DNA of 64,000 bases from Sulfitobacter marinus (GTDB lineage: Bacteria > Pseudomonadota > Alphaproteobacteria > Rhodobacterales > Rhodobacteraceae), in NCBI RefSeq assembly GCF_900116285.1, contig NZ_FPAJ01000002.1:310001-374000 (forward strand), written 5' to 3'. Position numbers and translations under genes: made by a program. This document shows positions 10,280 to 17,711 of this stretch, one piece after another. The notes below the pieces were generated by a model, which saw only the letters and a list, made by a program, of their open reading frames with translations, was not told where the DNA came from and did not search any database. Positions within the stretch are counted from its first letter, which is position 1. Every line of letters begins with the position of its first letter.

Positions 10280-10495
10280 GAGGGTACATTTAACCGTGAA
10301 CTCCAGCCAATGCGGGAGTTTATCGGGGTTTTGACGCTGAACTGGGGCCTATGACCGTTTCACAAATAATTCTGTTGAGGTTCAACCGGACATTTGTCAG
10401 GATCATTCTACGGGAGTAACATTCGTCGGGATTGCTGGCGAACTGGACGGGCCAAACCAAGGCACGTCGATTGATGAAATCAATGGGAGGAAGAC

Positions 10496-11539
10496 ATGAC
10501 AAAAGAGAATATGAAGCTGAACCGCCGGTCCATGTTGCGCGGCGCGGCTGTTGCCGCCGTCGCATCGCCGGCACTTGTTGGCAAGGCAATTGCAGCGGGC
10601 GAAGTGACTTGGCGCGTTCAGGCGCATTGGCCCAAAGCATCCAGTTCCTTTACCGCCAGCCTAGGCGTCGTTGCCGCGCAGCTTGAGGAGAAAACCGAAG
10701 GCGCGTTCAAGCTGGAACTGCTGGGCGCGGGTGAATTCGCCAAAGGGCCTGACATCTATAACATCGTGCGCAAGGGCGTTGTACCGATGGGCACGATCAG
10801 CCCGTCCTATATCTCGGATCAGGCCGAAGCCGCGACATTTGCCTATGGCATCCCGGGCACCCTGCGCCAAGCGTGGGAAATGGAACACGCGATCAAGAAC
10901 CTTGGCGTCGAGGCGCTGGTGAACGAGGACCTGAACGCTGACGGCGTGCATATGATGTGCGAAAAAGTTCTGCCGACGGAAATGGTTCTGTCCAAAAAGA
11001 TCGAATCTGCCGCCGACTTCCAAGGCCTCAAGATCCGGTCCTCTGGCGCGATGCTGGATTATCTGGCCGCTGCCGGTGCGGCACCGCAATACATCCCCGG
11101 ATCAGAGCTGTATCAATCGCTCAGTTCTGGTGTCGTGGACGGTGCACATTGGGGTGCTGCCATTGGGGCGCAATCCATGTCTCTGTGGGAAGTGTGTAAA
11201 TACCACTACAAACCGGTTCTGGCGCAAACAACCGACGCGTTCATCCTGAACCAAGACGCGCTTGAGGGGCTGCCGGACGATCTGCGCAGCGCCTTGGTTG
11301 ATACGATCACAACGCGGTTCTTCCTGCGGTCGGCCGAGTATCAACATTTTGAAGCGATTGCGCTGACCGAAGGCGTGGCCAATGATGGCGTCGAAGTGAT
11401 GACCCTGCCGGATGATGTGTTGGAAATGCTCGCGACGGCCTCGGCTCAGATCCTTGAGACCGAAGGCCAGAAGGGCGAGAAAGCCGCAAAGGCAGCTGAC
11501 ATCTATCGCACGCTGATGAAGGATATGGGCTACGCCTAA
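10496..11539 (+). CDS. TRAP transporter substrate-binding protein (DctP family)
   Basis: 347 aa. Tat-type signal peptide (NRRSMLRGAAVAAVA) with cleavage near AIAAG, followed by a DctP-type body: QAHWPKASS, the helix with conserved Arg (LKIRSSG, about residues 174-180) that normally clamps a substrate carboxylate, and PGSELYQSLSSGVVDGA. It binds an organic acid in the periplasm and passes it to the DctQ/DctM membrane pair encoded next. The ATG at 10496 has GGGAGGA about six bases upstream. The ligand cannot be read from the sequence. The adjacent sugar-acid cluster suggests a sugar acid, but the spacer and separate transcription argue for caution. Confidence 0.93.
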   Translation: MTKENMKLNRRSMLRGAAVAAVASPALVGKAIAAGEVTWRVQAHWPKASSSFTASLGVVAAQLEEKTEGAFKLELLGAGEFAKGPDIYNIVRKGVVPMGTISPSYISDQAEAATFAYGIPGTLRQAWEMEHAIKNLGVEALVNEDLNADGVHMMCEKVLPTEMVLSKKIESAADFQGLKIRSSGAMLDYLAAAGAAPQYIPGSELYQSLSSGVVDGAHWGAAIGAQSMSLWEVCKYHYKPVLAQTTDAFILNQDALEGLPDDLRSALVDTITTRFFLRSAEYQHFEAIALTEGVANDGVEVMTLPDDVLEMLATASAQILETEGQKGEKAAKAADIYRTLMKDMGYA

Positions 11540-11567
11540 GCCCCGTTTCCTGTAGCTTTGAAAAATA

Positions 11568-11600
11568 GGGCGGCGCGCATGTGGTGCGCCGCCCCCTTTT
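11568..11600 (+). terminator. Intra-operon stem-loop after the TRAP binding-protein gene
   Basis: GGGCGGCGC (11568-11576) pairs perfectly with GCGCCGCCC (11586-11594) and is followed by CCTTTT. It sits between the binding-protein stop (11539) and the small permease start (11623). Such partial terminators or 3'-end stabilisers let a binding protein be made in excess over its membrane partners; that role is inferred here. Confidence 0.6.
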
Positions 11601-11622
11601 CGCACTAAAGGAGCATGCCGCC

Positions 11623-12189
11623 ATGATGCAACTGGCCCGTACTATTACGCGTGTGAACCAATTTATCGGGCGATGGGTGTCGCTGGGTGTCTTGGTGATT
11701 TTTGTCCTGCTTCTGGCCGATGTCGTGATGCGATATCTGGTGGGAAGCCCGACAATCTGGACAGCAGAATTGGCCACCTTGATCTTTGGTGTCTACGCGA
11801 TCATCGGCGGCGGCTATCTGCTGACCGAGCGCGGGCATGTGAACGTCGATATCTTTTATGGCCGTATGTCACGCAGACGCAGGGCGTCCGTCGATATCCT
11901 GACATGGCCGCTGTTTTTGCTGTTTGTGGGCGTGTTGCTTTGGCAAGGCTGGGACATCGCATCCGAGGCGATTGCCGATATGGAGCGGTCAAATTCCGTC
12001 TGGAAGGCCCCGCTGTGGCCGACCAAGGCGTTGATCCCCGTCGCCGCCATTCTGCTGCTGTTGCAGGGCATCGTGCGCCTGTGGTCGGACATCCGCGTGC
12101 TGCGGGGCCTGCCGATCCCCGAAGATGTTTTTGGCAAACCCGGTGATCCGGACCGAGATGAAATAAATACTCAGGAGAAGCAAAAATGA
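11623..12189 (+). CDS. TRAP transporter small permease (DctQ family)
   Basis: 188 aa with four predicted membrane helices (roughly residues 17-37, 50-72, 88-110 and 127-150) and the DctQ features ADVVMRYLVGSPTIWTAELATL and GGGYLLTERGHVNVD. It partners the large permease. The start is ATG 11623, nine bases after AAAGGAG; the ATG at 11615 is out of frame and the longer frame from 11581 begins inside the stem-loop. The 3' end overlaps the large permease gene in ATGA. Confidence 0.92.
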   Translation: MMQLARTITRVNQFIGRWVSLGVLVIFVLLLADVVMRYLVGSPTIWTAELATLIFGVYAIIGGGYLLTERGHVNVDIFYGRMSRRRRASVDILTWPLFLLFVGVLLWQGWDIASEAIADMERSNSVWKAPLWPTKALIPVAAILLLLQGIVRLWSDIRVLRGLPIPEDVFGKPGDPDRDEINTQEKQK

Positions 12190-13499
12190 GCGTCGAACTC
12201 CTTACCTTGCTGTTTTTCGGCGCATTGCTGTTGTTTTTGATGCTGGGAACGCCGCTGGCCTTTGTGCTGGGCGGTGTTTCGGTGGTGTTTTTGTACTTTG
12301 AGATGGGCACAATCGGTTTCTATCTGCTGGCCTCCAAGATGTGGGAGACGATGCAATCACCGACCCTGATGGCGGTGCCGCTTTTCGTGTTCATGGCGAT
12401 TTTGCTGGAAAAATCGGGGGTCGCGAATGACCTCTACGATATGATGCACCAATGGTTTGGTGGCCTGCGCGGCGGCTTGGCCATTGGGACGGTTCTGATT
12501 TGCGTGATCTTTGCCGCCATGTCGGGGATCTCCGGTGCGGCCGTGGTCACGATGGGCACCATCGCGCTGCCCAAAATGCTTGAGCGAGGGTATGATAAAA
12601 AGCTCGCCCTCGGGGCCATTAACGCGGGGGGCGGATGGGGCATCCTGATCCCGCCCTCGATCCTGATGGTGCTCTATTCGCTGCTGACCGAAGTATCGGT
12701 TGGCCGTCTCTTTGCGGCGGGCATCGGGCCGGGTTTGACCCTGTTCGTGCTGGTCTCGCTTTACATCGGTGGGCGTTGCTGGCTTCAACCGCATCTGGGG
12801 CCAGCGTTGCCCGTTGAGGAACGCGCCGATTGGTCGCAAAAGATCAAATCGCTCAAGGCGGTGATCCTGCCGATCATGATTGTGGTGATTGTTCTTGGCG
12901 CGATCTTTGGCGGTTTTGCTACCCCGACAGAGGCTGCAGCCATTGGTGTGTTCGGCTCGCTTGTGGCGACTTTGATCAATGGGCAGCTGACCTGGCAGGT
13001 GTTGCATGATGCCTCGATCGCCACACTCAAGCTGACTGCCTTGGTGATGTGGATCTTGTTCGCGGCACATGCGTTTTCGACGGCTTATACCGCCTTGGGG
13101 GCGCAAAGCCTGATCTCTGATCTGATGAGCTATATTCCCGGCGGTCGTTGGGGCGCGTTGTTCTTTATGCTGGTCTTGCTGTTCTTCTTTGGCATGGTTC
13201 TGGACCCTGTCGGCATTATGTTGATCACCTTGCCGGTGTTCTTGCCAATTGTGCATGGTGCGGGGTTTGACCCGATCTGGTTCGGCATCTTGTTCATCAT
13301 CATGATGGAGGTCGGATATATGACGCCGCCCTTTGGCTTTAACCTGTTCTACCTCAAGGGGGTGGCCCCGCCTGATGTCACCATGGGCGACATCTATGCG
13401 TCAGTATTCCCCTATGTCGTGGTGACGTTGATCGGGGTCGCGCTGATCATCCTGTTCCCCGAGATCGCATTGTATTTCCCAAGGCTGTTCTACGGCTGA
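12186..13499 (+). CDS. TRAP transporter large permease (DctM family)
   Basis: 437 aa, strongly hydrophobic, with about twelve membrane segments. DctM hallmarks include VPLFVFMAILLEKSG, the AAMSGISGAAVVTMGTIALP segment, GWGILIPPSILMVLY and the C-terminal MMEVGYMTPPFGFNLFYLKG. It moves substrate across the inner membrane using the sodium gradient, as known for TRAP systems. It is coupled to the small permease by a 4-nt overlap and is followed after 27 nt by a strong terminator, which ends the operon. Confidence 0.95.
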   Translation: MSVELLTLLFFGALLLFLMLGTPLAFVLGGVSVVFLYFEMGTIGFYLLASKMWETMQSPTLMAVPLFVFMAILLEKSGVANDLYDMMHQWFGGLRGGLAIGTVLICVIFAAMSGISGAAVVTMGTIALPKMLERGYDKKLALGAINAGGGWGILIPPSILMVLYSLLTEVSVGRLFAAGIGPGLTLFVLVSLYIGGRCWLQPHLGPALPVEERADWSQKIKSLKAVILPIMIVVIVLGAIFGGFATPTEAAAIGVFGSLVATLINGQLTWQVLHDASIATLKLTALVMWILFAAHAFSTAYTALGAQSLISDLMSYIPGGRWGALFFMLVLLFFFGMVLDPVGIMLITLPVFLPIVHGAGFDPIWFGILFIIMMEVGYMTPPFGFNLFYLKGVAPPDVTMGDIYASVFPYVVVTLIGVALIILFPEIALYFPRLFYG

Positions 13500-13526
13500 T
13501 CTTGGGCAAATGCTTTTGAGACAGAA

Positions 13527-13562
13527 AACGCCGGCCCTTTATCAAAAGGGCCGGCGTTTTTT
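13527..13562. terminator. Strong bidirectional rho-independent terminator
   Basis: A 14-bp stem (AACGCCGGCCCTTT at 13527-13540 with its complement at 13545-13558) closes on an ATCA loop and ends in TTTTTT. An A-run on the 5' side makes it work for the opposite strand as well. It separates the TRAP operon from the convergent C45 hydrolase gene. Confidence 0.93.
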
Positions 13563-13570
13563 ATGTGATC

Positions 13571-14668
13571 TCAGGCGACGTCCACGCCACTGGGCAAGAA
13601 CCTGTGCCAGTCGGGATGTCGTCCTGCGGCATAACCCATGCCGATCTTGACCCAGTCGATACCGCCAGAGTGATAGGACGTAGCGGTGCCCGTAGCGCCA
13701 TAGCGTATCTCACGGGTGCCTTCCTCGAATGCGTCGAGGGACTGCGCCCAGACCTCTCCCTCCCAATGCAGGGTCATCTGGCGGCGCAGCGGTTCGTATT
13801 CTGCGGTAAACAACGTGCCAAACCCTTCGGCATAGCGATCCTGTTTTAGCGGCGCTTGGGTAAACCGGCCGACAAGGGTGGCGGGAGGAGCCCCTTCGGA
13901 CAAGACGCCATTCAGATGCTTTGACCGTTCAAACGTACGGGTAAAGGTGCCGCGATCTGGCATGCTGCCATCGGTCTGGTGATTGGTGGAAATAAGGCGC
14001 GGCTGCACCTTTGCGCCGCCGCCTGCATACATCTCTACGCTCGCCGCCGCACCCGATGCATCGGCCACGACCACGTTATAGGGCATGTGCGATGGTACGC
14101 GTTGCAAGACCCGCAACGCTTGGGGGACAGTCTCGCAGGTCTCAAGCACGTAGCGTAGGATCGTGGTGATGCCAAAACCGCGCCCGGTTTCCTGCCGCCC
14201 ACCATAGGCCAGCGCGATGCTAAGGCCCGCGTCATTGATCCCGTCGGATAATCCCCACAGGAATTCCACCATGCCCATGACGCGCCGACCGGTCCACGCA
14301 CTGTGCAGCAACAACCCTTCGTTCAGGTCCGGCGACAGATCGTAATTGCGGACAAGGCGGATGTCGTCGCGTGACGTGGCAACCGCCAGCGAACAGCCGC
14401 CCAGATAGCTGGGCGGGCACCATGTGGACAGGAACCGCGCCGCGCGGTCCGATCCACCGGCAAGCTGGGTCAGCTTGGCATGCACGGGGACAAGCTTGGG
14501 CATATACTTGCGCAATGCGGCCTCGCAGGCGGCGCGGTCGGGGCCGTTGTCGCCGCCACGTGCGGTGAACCATGCCTCGTAAGCGGGCCATGACCGCTGC
14601 CAGCGGGCGGCCCATTTGGGGCCGGGGGGTGCTTCGCTAACGGCGTCAAAGGTCAGGGAATGGGTCAC
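13571..14668 (-). CDS. C45 family autoproteolytic acyltransferase/hydrolase
   Basis: 365 aa, cytosolic. The motif GGCSLAVATSRDD (Cys at about residue 92) matches the nucleophile created by self-cleavage in acyl-CoA:6-aminopenicillanate acyltransferase-like proteins, and LVRNYDLSPD follows as in the family. Other matching parts are GLSDGINDAGLSIALAYGG and ISTNHQT. Members hydrolyse or transfer amide-linked acyl groups; the substrate here is unknown. It is the last gene of an operon with an RHH regulator and a PHB-depolymerase-like esterase, with only 1 nt between the esterase stop and this start. Confidence 0.85.
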   Translation of the reverse strand: MTHSLTFDAVSEAPPGPKWAARWQRSWPAYEAWFTARGGDNGPDRAACEAALRKYMPKLVPVHAKLTQLAGGSDRAARFLSTWCPPSYLGGCSLAVATSRDDIRLVRNYDLSPDLNEGLLLHSAWTGRRVMGMVEFLWGLSDGINDAGLSIALAYGGRQETGRGFGITTILRYVLETCETVPQALRVLQRVPSHMPYNVVVADASGAAASVEMYAGGGAKVQPRLISTNHQTDGSMPDRGTFTRTFERSKHLNGVLSEGAPPATLVGRFTQAPLKQDRYAEGFGTLFTAEYEPLRRQMTLHWEGEVWAQSLDAFEEGTREIRYGATGTATSYHSGGIDWVKIGMGYAAGRHPDWHRFLPSGVDVA

Positions 14669-14669
14669 G

Positions 14670-15764
14670 TTATGCGCCTTTCATAGGCAAGTTAAGGAAG
14701 AACCGTACCATTTCGGCGCTGGCAACGGGGCCGTCGGGATCGGTGTAGGACCCGGTACTGTCGCCGCCTGACCACGCGTGCCCAAGGCCCGCGATTGTCC
14801 AATGCTCCATCACGGCATGGCCGTCGGGGGACAGGGTTGTGCTGCGCGTGAAGCTGCGATTTTTGACGCTGCCATCGTCCACAACTTGTGCGCCTGTTGC
14901 TGCGGCTTCTGCAATGCGCTGTCCGTTTGTCACATGCACTGTGGCGTCGGCATCCCCGTGAAACACAATCGAGGGGATCGGTCGCGTTTCGTGACTGCGG
15001 GTGCTGCCCGACCCCATCGCAGCAAAGGCGGATGGTACATCATGCGCGGCCTTATAGGGCAGGCCGGAATGCACCCCAATGGCGCTGAACACGTCAGGAT
15101 GGGTCTGGCCCAAAACAACCGACATTGCCGCACCGGCGGACAGGCCCGCGACGAAAACGCGGCCCTCGGCCACGCCATGATCGGTCTGCATCTTACGCGC
15201 CAAACCGGCTAGGATCGCCGGTTCTCCCGCATCGCGTGTTTGGTCACTGGTCGCATACCAGTTCCAACAGGATTGCATATTCGCGCCGCGTGATTGTGCG
15301 GGGTACACCACGATCAGACCGTGGGCATCAGCCAACTGGTTCATCCCTGTGCCCTTAGCAAAATCAACGGGCGATTGCTTGCAGCCGTGCAGCATCATGA
15401 TCATAGCCGCCGGTTTGCGCCCTTTCAGGTCAGGGATGTAAAGCCGGTAGTCGCGGCTGCCTTCGGCACACTCAAAGGTTTCCGCTTCAAAACACGCGCC
15501 CGGTGTCAGCGGCGGTTCTGTCACGTCTGCCGCCGTCGTGGCAGATTGCGCCATGCCAGCGTTAAGACTGGCAAGCGTGTCGCGCAGGCTTCGCCCAACC
15601 CTCGGTTTCCCAAACGATTTTTTCGAGGACTTGGCCATTTCATCCAACGCGGCCATCCCACCACCCCTCAACGCGGTTTGTATGGTTTTCGTGGCCCCTA
15701 AAGGATTCCCGGCGCGGACCAGTTTGGTTGCTTGGCGCAGGGCCGAGGTGAACTTATTTGTCAT
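14670..15764 (-). CDS. PHB-depolymerase-family esterase (alpha/beta hydrolase)
   Basis: 364 aa. Catalytic-domain motifs in order: MLHGCKQSP oxyanion region, lipase box GLSAGA (Ser about residue 220), HGDADATV (Asp) and GLGHAWSGG (His). The N-terminal 100 residues are helical and basic (LRQATKLVRAGN) without a signal peptide, so the enzyme probably acts inside the cell on short-chain polyhydroxyalkanoate or other esters. The ATG at 15764 has AAAGGAAA just upstream. It follows the RHH regulator gene after 30 nt. Confidence 0.85.
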   Translation of the reverse strand: MTNKFTSALRQATKLVRAGNPLGATKTIQTALRGGGMAALDEMAKSSKKSFGKPRVGRSLRDTLASLNAGMAQSATTAADVTEPPLTPGACFEAETFECAEGSRDYRLYIPDLKGRKPAAMIMMLHGCKQSPVDFAKGTGMNQLADAHGLIVVYPAQSRGANMQSCWNWYATSDQTRDAGEPAILAGLARKMQTDHGVAEGRVFVAGLSAGAAMSVVLGQTHPDVFSAIGVHSGLPYKAAHDVPSAFAAMGSGSTRSHETRPIPSIVFHGDADATVHVTNGQRIAEAAATGAQVVDDGSVKNRSFTRSTTLSPDGHAVMEHWTIAGLGHAWSGGDSTGSYTDPDGPVASAEMVRFFLNLPMKGA

Positions 15765-15794
15765 TTTGGTTTCCTTTGAAACATAAGACAGGGA

Positions 15795-16211
15795 TCAGCT
15801 GATCCGCGCGCCAAGGGCTTTCTTGACCTCGGGACTGGCTTGAAGTGCCCCCAGCACATTGATTGAACCGATGGTGGCTAGGGCAAGTTCGGGCGTCACA
15901 TCGGCCGCGATCCGGGCAAGGCCGACGACCTTGATGTGCAACAGCTCGTTGGCGGCGCGCACGGCCTCAAGATCTGCGGCGGTATAGTCGCGCAGGCCCA
16001 TTTCCATGGTGTGACGGTCAATCGATTGGGTCACACTATCTGACTGGTGATCCAATTGCTTGCGAATGGCGGTGCGAATGAAATCGCTGCGGTTTGAATA
16101 AAACCCTTCCTGCACCAGCAGATCGATCCGGCCCAGATCGACAAAGCCCAGATTGATGGTGATCTTCTCGTTATCTGGCATCTTGTCCCGAAGCTTTGTG
16201 ACATTACTCAT
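15795..16211 (-). CDS. Ribbon-helix-helix (CopG-type) transcriptional regulator
   Basis: 138 aa. An N-terminal segment (EKITINLGFVDLGRIDLLVQ, then NRSDFIRTAIRKQL) has the strand-helix-helix layout of MetJ/Arc/CopG DNA-binding domains; the remaining 80 residues are a helical extension. The start ATG 16211 is favoured over 16223 by a GGAG eight bases upstream. It is first in an operon with the esterase and the C45 hydrolase. Three TGGATG half-sites lie immediately upstream of the start, which suggests autoregulation. Confidence 0.8.
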   Translation of the reverse strand: MSNVTKLRDKMPDNEKITINLGFVDLGRIDLLVQEGFYSNRSDFIRTAIRKQLDHQSDSVTQSIDRHTMEMGLRDYTAADLEAVRAANELLHIKVVGLARIAADVTPELALATIGSINVLGALQASPEVKKALGARIS

Positions 16212-16220
16212 ATGTTTCTC

Positions 16221-16245
16221 CATCCATGTGGATGTTATATGGATG
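16221..16245. promoter_or_regulatory. Putative RHH operator
   Basis: CATCCA (16221-16226) and TGGATG (16229-16234) form an inverted pair with a 2-bp centre. A second TGGATG (16240-16245) repeats directly 11 bp on, about one helical turn. It begins 9 bp upstream of the RHH start codon. RHH dimers bind such short phased half-sites, so cooperative autorepression is a reasonable inference. Confidence 0.5.
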
Positions 16246-16289
16246 TCTATATCGCGTTTGCAACCCCTGCTTTGGAAACAAGTGTCGCG

Positions 16290-17711
16290 CTAGGCCAACA
16301 TCCGCACAGCCATGTGCAGATCATTCCTGAACTGTGCCGTGGCGTCTGCCTTGGCCTGTGGGTCGGCAACCCGCAGCAGATAAGATGGGTGCAGCGTCAG
16401 CAGAACGGGCGTGCCGGATGGTGTGGCCTCGACCTTGCCACTACGGTTCAAGATCGCATCGCGGCTGCCTGTCAGTGCCTCGGCGGCGGTGGCCCCCATG
16501 CCAAGGATCAGCTTGGGCTGTACCTGTGCGATTTCCGCGTCCAACCACCAGCGGCAGTGATCAATCTCTGACGTGTTGGGCCGCTGATGGATGCGACGTT
16601 TGCCATGTGGCGTGAACTTGAAATGTTTCACCGCATTGGTGACATAGGCCTGCGTTCGGTCCAGCCCGGCCTGCGTTGCGATCTGATCAAAAAGCTGCCC
16701 AGCCGGGCCGATAAAGGGCCGCCCGCTCAGGTCTTCTTGGTCGCCGGGCTGTTCACCGACGATCATCAGGCCGGCATCCAGCGGTCCTTCGCCCGTTACG
16801 GCTTGGGTCGCATTGCAATGCAAAGGGCAGCGCGTGCAGGCGGCGATGGCTGCGGGCAACGCATCCTTCGGGCCATCCCACGCCGATTGATGCGCGGTCA
16901 GTTGCGCCTGAATCTGCGCCATGCGGGCAGGGGGCAGGGACGGGGCGGTTTCGGCCATCGCGCGGGCACGGGCCGGGGCATCAGCGATCATCTGGGGGAT
17001 GAACGCGGCCTCTGGCATGTTCTTCCAGTATTTCTTGGGCATCTCCGATTGCATGGCTTTGACCATCAACCGCGCGGGGTTAAAGATGTTCTGGAAATAG
17101 GTGATCCACAGCTGTTCGCTGGCGTCCTCGGGCAAGTTCGGTTTTTCCTGCCCCTCGCTGAAGGTCAGCTTGCCGTTTTCGAACAGGGCGCAGACGTCCG
17201 GTGTCAAAATGCGCCAGTCCATATCACTGAACCGTCGTACAAAGAAATCCGCTGTGGGTTCTACCGTGTGATAGGTCGGCTCGAACCACGCGGCAAAGGA
17301 TCGGCGGGGGGCGTCGGGCTGCCCGATTTCGCGAAAGCGTACGAAAGCCTTCATCTTGTGCTGGCAGCGGTGCACGTTCTTTTCCATCCTGCGCAGGCGT
17401 GACAGGTCGGCATCGCCGCGGTCCGTTATCAGATGCGGCGCATCTTTGATCCGCCACAGAAATGCGTAAAGCCGGGCGAAACGTTCGGGATCGCTGTGCC
17501 AGACCACGCTGCTGGCCATGCTGATAAAACTGCGCGGCACGGTGACCTGCATGTTTGGCCGCAGGGGCGTATCATCGCCGAACAGATCGGGGGCGGTGGT
17601 GGCGTCGCCCCACACGATATCCTCGGGCCGGATACCGGCGGTCAGAAACTGCCGCGCAGCATCACGCCACGCCTGCGCGGTGCCAATCCGAGGCATGACG
17701 GCGCGGTGCAT
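16290..17711 (-). CDS. UdgX-type uracil-DNA crosslinking protein fused to a DUF4130/TIGR03915-type domain
   Basis: 473 aa, two parts. Residues 1-250 resemble the 'probable DNA metabolism' domain linked to radical SAM repair proteins (FLWRIKDAPHLI, KMKAFVRFREI, FEPTYHTVEPTADFF, LWITYFQNIFNP). Residues 280-473 form a family 4-like uracil-DNA glycosylase fold with Fe-S-type cysteines (CTRCPLHC), motif A GEQPGDQED, the KRRIH insert and the LHPSYLL motif. KRRIH is the UdgX signature, whose His forms a covalent bond with uracil-containing DNA. The 17711 start overlaps the radical SAM stop by 1 nt, so the two are made together under the upstream LexA box. Confidence 0.88.
   Translation of the reverse strand: MHRAVMPRIGTAQAWRDAARQFLTAGIRPEDIVWGDATTAPDLFGDDTPLRPNMQVTVPRSFISMASSVVWHSDPERFARLYAFLWRIKDAPHLITDRGDADLSRLRRMEKNVHRCQHKMKAFVRFREIGQPDAPRRSFAAWFEPTYHTVEPTADFFVRRFSDMDWRILTPDVCALFENGKLTFSEGQEKPNLPEDASEQLWITYFQNIFNPARLMVKAMQSEMPKKYWKNMPEAAFIPQMIADAPARARAMAETAPSLPPARMAQIQAQLTAHQSAWDGPKDALPAAIAACTRCPLHCNATQAVTGEGPLDAGLMIVGEQPGDQEDLSGRPFIGPAGQLFDQIATQAGLDRTQAYVTNAVKHFKFTPHGKRRIHQRPNTSEIDHCRWWLDAEIAQVQPKLILGMGATAAEALTGSRDAILNRSGKVEATPSGTPVLLTLHPSYLLRVADPQAKADATAQFRNDLHMAVRMLA

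Larger units (their letters stand above)
9350..10495. other. Sparsely coding 1.1 kb spacer
   Basis: This stretch separates the apiose-type cluster from the TRAP operon. It contains one credible small gene (9596-9850, minus strand) and several inverted repeats, but no other frame with convincing coding character. From about 10130 to 10320 the sequence is rich in short palindromes and reads like decayed or dispersed intergenic sequence rather than a gene. Confidence 0.5.

Noticed and set aside
12357..13256. 299-aa open frame on the minus strand
   Set aside because: Antisense to the DctM permease; very His- and Gln-rich shadow translation.
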